Shown piece by piece: positions 60,374 through 64,000 of a stretch of DNA of 64,000 bases. How positions within the stretch are numbered: the stretch's first letter is position 1; each line of letters begins with the position of its first letter. Source of the stretch: Bacteroidales bacterium UBA5226 (lineage in GTDB: Bacteria > Bacteroidota > Bacteroidia > Bacteroidales > UBA932); contig DHUU01000017.1 in NCBI GenBank assembly GCA_002409325.1, forward strand, positions 148,465 to 212,464, given 5' to 3'. The notes under the pieces were generated by a model. It had not been told where the DNA came from. It saw only the letters and a list, made by a program, of their open reading frames with translations, and did no database searches. Both the position numbers and the translations under genes were made by a program.

Positions 60374-61543
60374 ATGAGAATATTGATAATTGATGACGAA
60401 AAAAGTATACGCAACACCCTGAAAGAGATACTGGAGTATGAAGGATATGAAGTGGCCCTGGCCGAGAACGGGGAACAGGCCCTGTCTATTTTGGAGCAAG
60501 GGAAAGTACAGATAGATACGATTTTCTGCGACATCAAGATGCCGGGGATCGACGGGATAGAAGTTCTGGAAAAGATACAGGAGATGAACCTGGAAGTGCC
60601 GGTTATCATGATTTCGGGCCATGGTGATATAGATACGGCGGTGGAATGCATAAAAAAAGGCGCTTACGATTTCATAGAAAAACCCCTGGATCTGAACCGG
60701 ATACTCATCACCATAAGGAATGCCAACGACAGATCCACACTGGTTCAGGAAAATAAAAAACTAAAACGCAAAGATGATAAAACACCCCCGTTGATTGGAA
60801 AGTCTGCCGCTATCAGCCGTATCTGGAACATGATTGAGCGCGTGGCAGCAACAGATGCCAGGGTGCTGATCACCGGCTCCAATGGTACCGGGAAGGAGCT
60901 GGTTGCCCGCTGGCTTCACCAGAAAAGCAACCGTTACAAAATGCCTTTTATAGAAGTGAATTGTGCAGCAATACCAGGAGAATTGATTGAGAGTGAGCTC
61001 TTTGGTCACGAAAAAGGTTCCTTTACCTCGGCCATAAGGCAGCATAAGGGAAAATTTGAGCAGGCCGACGGAGGAACGCTTTTTCTGGACGAGATCGGGG
61101 ATATGTCCCTGGCAGCACAGTCCAAAGTGCTTCGCGTGTTGCAGGAAAATAAGATTACGCGCGTAGGCTCCGACAAGGATATCAGTGTCAGTGTCCGGGT
61201 GGTGGCAGCTACCAACAAGGATCTGGTGCAGGAAATTGGAAAAGGCACATTCCGTGAAGACCTCTACCACCGGCTGAGCGTGATACTCATTCATGTACCG
61301 CCTCTGGCGGAACGCAGGGAAGATATTCCCCTGCTGGCTGAATATTTCATTGAACAGATCTGCTCCGAATACGGTATGTCAAAAAGGACCATCACACCAC
61401 AGGCTGTTGAGGAATTGAAAAAACTCAACTGGACGGGCAATGTCCGTGAATTGAGAAACGTGATAGAACGGCTGATCATTCTGTCTCCCGAAACCATAGG
61501 GGAGGAAGAGGTAAAAACCTACGCAGATCCCCTGTTTACATAA
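60374..61543 (+). CDS. NtrX-like sigma-54 response regulator without DNA-binding domain
   Basis: 389 residues: receiver domain (1-120) with D7/D8, phospho-acceptor D53 in FCDIKMPG, S81 and K103; then an AAA+ sigma-54 activator domain (about 139-370) with Walker A GSNGTGKE (168-175), Walker B GGTLFLDE (233-240), FREDLYHRL and WTGNVREL. The sigma-54 contact loop reads GSFTSA instead of GAFTGA. The protein ends at KTYADPLFT soon after the AAA+ domain, where NtrC-type regulators have a further ~80 residues with a Fis-type helix-turn-helix. It probably partners the convergent histidine kinase; its target genes are unknown. Confidence 0.88.
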   Translation: MRILIIDDEKSIRNTLKEILEYEGYEVALAENGEQALSILEQGKVQIDTIFCDIKMPGIDGIEVLEKIQEMNLEVPVIMISGHGDIDTAVECIKKGAYDFIEKPLDLNRILITIRNANDRSTLVQENKKLKRKDDKTPPLIGKSAAISRIWNMIERVAATDARVLITGSNGTGKELVARWLHQKSNRYKMPFIEVNCAAIPGELIESELFGHEKGSFTSAIRQHKGKFEQADGGTLFLDEIGDMSLAAQSKVLRVLQENKITRVGSDKDISVSVRVVAATNKDLVQEIGKGTFREDLYHRLSVILIHVPPLAERREDIPLLAEYFIEQICSEYGMSKRTITPQAVEELKKLNWTGNVRELRNVIERLIILSPETIGEEEVKTYADPLFT

Positions 61544-64000
61544 CGGGTTTCTTTGGAATTTTCACATTAAAGCAGGCCCCGCCCCATTCCGATGAGGTAT
61601 AGAATATTTCACCCCGGTATTGTTCGACTATCCCCCGGCATATGGCCAGACCCAACCCGGTTCCGGCGCTTTTGGTGGTGAAATTTGGCTTGAAGAGTTT
61701 GTACCGGTTTTCCGGGGCTACACCGGGTCCGTTGTCGGCAACACTGATCAGGTAGTAGTCTCCTTCTTCTGCCAGCCGGATACTGATCACCCCTATAGCC
61801 TGTTCTTCCACGGACTGTACAGCATTGGACAAAAGATTGACCAGCACGCTTACCCATTGGGTACGTCTTACCTTGACCCTGGCCTGGTGTACTCCCGATT
61901 CAAAATGAATCTTAATGTGCTCAAAAGTTGAAAACAACACAGTCTGCTCGTTGATCAGTTCGTTGAGTTCTACCTCTACAGGCAACTCTGTGTTGATTTG
62001 CGAAAAGCTTGAAAATTCAGAGGCTGCGTTGGACAGGATCTCTATTTGTTCCAGAAGGGAAACCGCAATTTTGTCAAAATGATCCAGCCATTTTGGTCCG
62101 CCTTCCTGTTTTAAACGTATTAAATGCTGGATACTCAGACGCATAGGAGTTAGTGGGTTCTTGATTTCATGGGCTATCTGGCGGGCCATTTCCCTCCAGG
62201 CCTGTTCCCTTTCCGATTGGGCCAATCGCTGGGTGCTTTCATTCAGGTCGTCGGCCATCTTGTTGTATGCCCTGACCAGCATACCCAGTTCATCATCCGA
62301 TGTATAATGGATGTGTTCCGGTTTACGGGTCACATTCAGGCGGCTGATCTTTTCTCCCAGTTCTGCCAGTGGCCTGGTGATCTGGTTCGAAAAGGCGAAA
62401 CTCACCATAACAGCTCCCATAAGCAGGAGCAGGTAAAGGTTAACAATGGCAGCCACAATGGCCGAAGTATCCTTGGAAACATCGGTCTGCCCGGACAGGT
62501 AGGGGATGTTGATATAGGCCACAAGATCTCCGTTTGTGTTGTACAGCGGGGCATACATTGAATAATAACTCAAAGAGCCAATCTGCTCTTTCTGAGTGTA
62601 CTGAGGGCGCTCATAATGATGGAGCCAGCGGAACGCTTCCCCGTTCATTCTGGCTCCCAGGAGGTGGCGTTCAAACATTTCCGGTTGTGAGGAACGCAGC
62701 AGCCTTCCCTGTGGATCGTAAAGATTTACATTGATCATCATGTTGGAAGAGAGGCGGTTGATGGTATTCATCAGCTCCACTACATTCCCTGCCGGATCGT
62801 TAGAACGATCTGCATAACGTATGTATTCATCCAGTGATGATTTGGCAGCATCCATCTGGTCCTGCATTTGCCGGGAGGTTGTTTCTTCATAAAGCTTAAG
62901 ACCAAAACCGATACTTCCAATAGCCATAAGAACCAGTGCAACAAACAACAGACCCACCAGCATTATGGTGATCTTGCGCCGGAAAGAATTGCGGGGAAGA
63001 TTTATTTTCAGATCATTCTCCCGGATCAGACCAAGGGCCAGAGAAAAGACCATCACGTAAAAAAGAAACAGGTATGACAGGGAGACAAGGTAAGGAAGCG
63101 GTGAGCGCTGAGGCCTTGTAATGATCAGTACTTTATTAGCTGTCTTATAATGGTAGTGGAGGCTTCTGTTGCTTTTTTGCAGGCTGAACCCGTCTTCAGG
63201 TTCAGTGGTTATGCGACTTGGATACGTGTATTTTCCGCTGTTGGACACCAGTTTACCATCAATGTATTTGGCATAGGAATAATCATAGGGCAATTTAAAC
63301 TTGTCAAACTGCGACCGGTCTGAAAGCAGGGACGGGTATCCCAGGGCATCTTTTACATAACGGGAATCCAGCTCTATGTATAGATCCTGTGATCCGCTGT
63401 AGCTGTAATAGGTGAAGACACCCATGTAAGTGATGTTTCCCAGCTTGCTGTCTATATTGTAAAACCGTGAATTTTCAGCCAGGGGAGTTCCGTTCCTCAG
63501 GATCTCGCTATGGAAGAACTGATAACAGGAAACAGGACGGGGCATACCTGCAATTGCCAGAACATCACCCGGTTCACAGATGGTGATCTGGATCTGATAT
63601 CTCTGCAGAAAATCGGCAAAATAAGTTTCTTTTATACGTGAAAGGATCAGATCATGGTCCTGGTCCATCTGGATCATGATTGACAGGATGGGATCTATTG
63701 TGATCCTTTCTTCTACCCTGCGTAACTGCATCTCCAGGTCAAGATCCCTTTCTATAGACATTTTCTGGGTCCATACCTGGTATAGGTTGAATTCCTTTTC
63801 CCTGCCGTAAAGACTGACAGTGAGCATGCTGTATGCTGCAGCCAGGAATACAAACAGGTAAGTGAACCGGGGCCCCGCAAAAAAAGAAGTCTGCGGTACT
63901 TTATTCACGTGTAAAAAGGTTCTGAACAACAGGAAGAAAAAAAGGAACAGCAGCGATACGATCAGGTAGGCAACAGCTGTATACCAGGTAATTTCGTCCA
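61536..64000 (-). CDS. NtrY-like membrane sensor histidine kinase, 5' end outside window
   Basis: At least 821 codons; the frame stays open to the window edge with another hydrophobic helix (YTAVAYLIVSLLFLFFFLLF), so the true start lies beyond 64000 and the internal TTG at 63929 is not it. Order from the N-terminus: two or more membrane helices, an extracytoplasmic region, more helices, a second sensor region (QMDAAKSSLDEYIR), a helix, HAMP (ITRPLAELGEKISRL), the dimerisation helix with phospho-histidine HEIKNPLTP (His codon 62169-62171), and the ATPase domain with NLLSNAVQSV, DNGPGV and GTGLGLAI. Catalytic residues are intact. It overlaps the convergent response-regulator gene by 8 bp. Confidence 0.92.
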   Translation of the reverse strand, partial: DEITWYTAVAYLIVSLLFLFFFLLFRTFLHVNKVPQTSFFAGPRFTYLFVFLAAAYSMLTVSLYGREKEFNLYQVWTQKMSIERDLDLEMQLRRVEERITIDPILSIMIQMDQDHDLILSRIKETYFADFLQRYQIQITICEPGDVLAIAGMPRPVSCYQFFHSEILRNGTPLAENSRFYNIDSKLGNITYMGVFTYYSYSGSQDLYIELDSRYVKDALGYPSLLSDRSQFDKFKLPYDYSYAKYIDGKLVSNSGKYTYPSRITTEPEDGFSLQKSNRSLHYHYKTANKVLIITRPQRSPLPYLVSLSYLFLFYVMVFSLALGLIRENDLKINLPRNSFRRKITIMLVGLLFVALVLMAIGSIGFGLKLYEETTSRQMQDQMDAAKSSLDEYIRYADRSNDPAGNVVELMNTINRLSSNMMINVNLYDPQGRLLRSSQPEMFERHLLGARMNGEAFRWLHHYERPQYTQKEQIGSLSYYSMYAPLYNTNGDLVAYINIPYLSGQTDVSKDTSAIVAAIVNLYLLLLMGAVMVSFAFSNQITRPLAELGEKISRLNVTRKPEHIHYTSDDELGMLVRAYNKMADDLNESTQRLAQSEREQAWREMARQIAHEIKNPLTPMRLSIQHLIRLKQEGGPKWLDHFDKIAVSLLEQIEILSNAASEFSSFSQINTELPVEVELNELINEQTVLFSTFEHIKIHFESGVHQARVKVRRTQWVSVLVNLLSNAVQSVEEQAIGVISIRLAEEGDYYLISVADNGPGVAPENRYKLFKPNFTTKSAGTGLGLAICRGIVEQYRGEIFYTSSEWGGACFNVKIPKKPVM

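Noticed and set aside
60298..60651. In-frame extension of cmk to a 351-residue protein
   Set aside because: The extra 118 residues run antisense over the response-regulator start and the promoter region; the kinase N-terminus matches the family at MKQMIIAIDG.
63901..63916. parS-like sequence around CACGTG at 63906-63911
   Set aside because: Only about 11 of 14 fixed positions match the parS consensus; it lies inside the kinase coding region and is a single copy far from parAB.
63929..63931. TTG start giving a 797-residue kinase
   Set aside because: The frame is open to the window end and encodes another hydrophobic helix, so the gene is truncated by the window rather than starting here.
1..64000. 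Defence system, prophage, CRISPR array, transposon or biosynthetic island
   Set aside because: All genes are assignable to core functions or membrane proteins with normal context; no direct repeats, transposase or phage genes were seen.

Overview
The window is chromosomal DNA of a member of the Bacteroidota, most likely order Bacteroidales. Three things point there. The ATP synthase operon runs atpD-atpC-(small membrane protein)-atpB-E-F-H-A-G. The information-processing block runs tRNA-Thr/Tyr/Gly/Thr-tuf-tRNA-Trp-secE-nusG-rplKAJL-rpoBC. Most gene starts lack a Shine-Dalgarno sequence but are preceded by the Bacteroidota promoter core TAnnTTTG. There is no phage, insertion sequence, CRISPR array or obvious island. 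Coding density is very high: no intergenic gap exceeds about 130 bases and many genes overlap.

Layout. 1-1281 (-): start of a 2-oxoacid:ferredoxin oxidoreductase alpha gene. 1379-14320 (-): the transcription/translation block, read from a strong promoter at 14348-14378 through four tRNAs, tuf, tRNA-Trp, secE, nusG, four ribosomal proteins, rpoB and rpoC. 14430-17583 (-): dxs and purA. 17711-20508 (+): two paralogous MFS transporters. 20574-24119 (-): lysS, a TrmH-family methyltransferase, aroE and ssb. 24199-25932 (+): recJ. 25929-30899 (-): aroK and topoisomerase IV (parE-parC). 30993-38215 (+): the complete F1Fo ATP synthase. 38222-39644 (-): rpsU, a Xer-type recombinase and hpf. 39755-45565 (+): hutU with mutA-mutB. 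45554-49177 (-): hpt-adk-obgE-PAP2-lplA. 49224-51696 (+): purE and a helix-hairpin-helix outer-membrane protein. 51680-52663 (-): a lipid kinase. 52743-57106 (+): parA-parB-DUF5683-mltD. 57108-60297 (-): cmk, ispH and a degenerate PriA. 60374 to the end: an NtrX-like regulator (+) facing an NtrY-like kinase (-) that runs off the window.

Most of this is core housekeeping. The points most worth a second look are: (1) a PriA homologue that has lost its ATPase motifs, zinc-binding cysteines and motif VI but keeps the terminal DNA-binding and C-terminal domains; (2) a repeated geometry in divergent intergenic regions, where outward-facing -7 elements lie 31-32 bp apart in five of seven cases; (3) rpsU with a 10-nt perfect Shine-Dalgarno in a genome that otherwise does not use them, with a terminator folded around its own stop codon; (4) promoters so close to the starts of xerC, hpt and parE that the mRNAs should be nearly leaderless; (5) an NtrX-like regulator without a DNA-binding domain.
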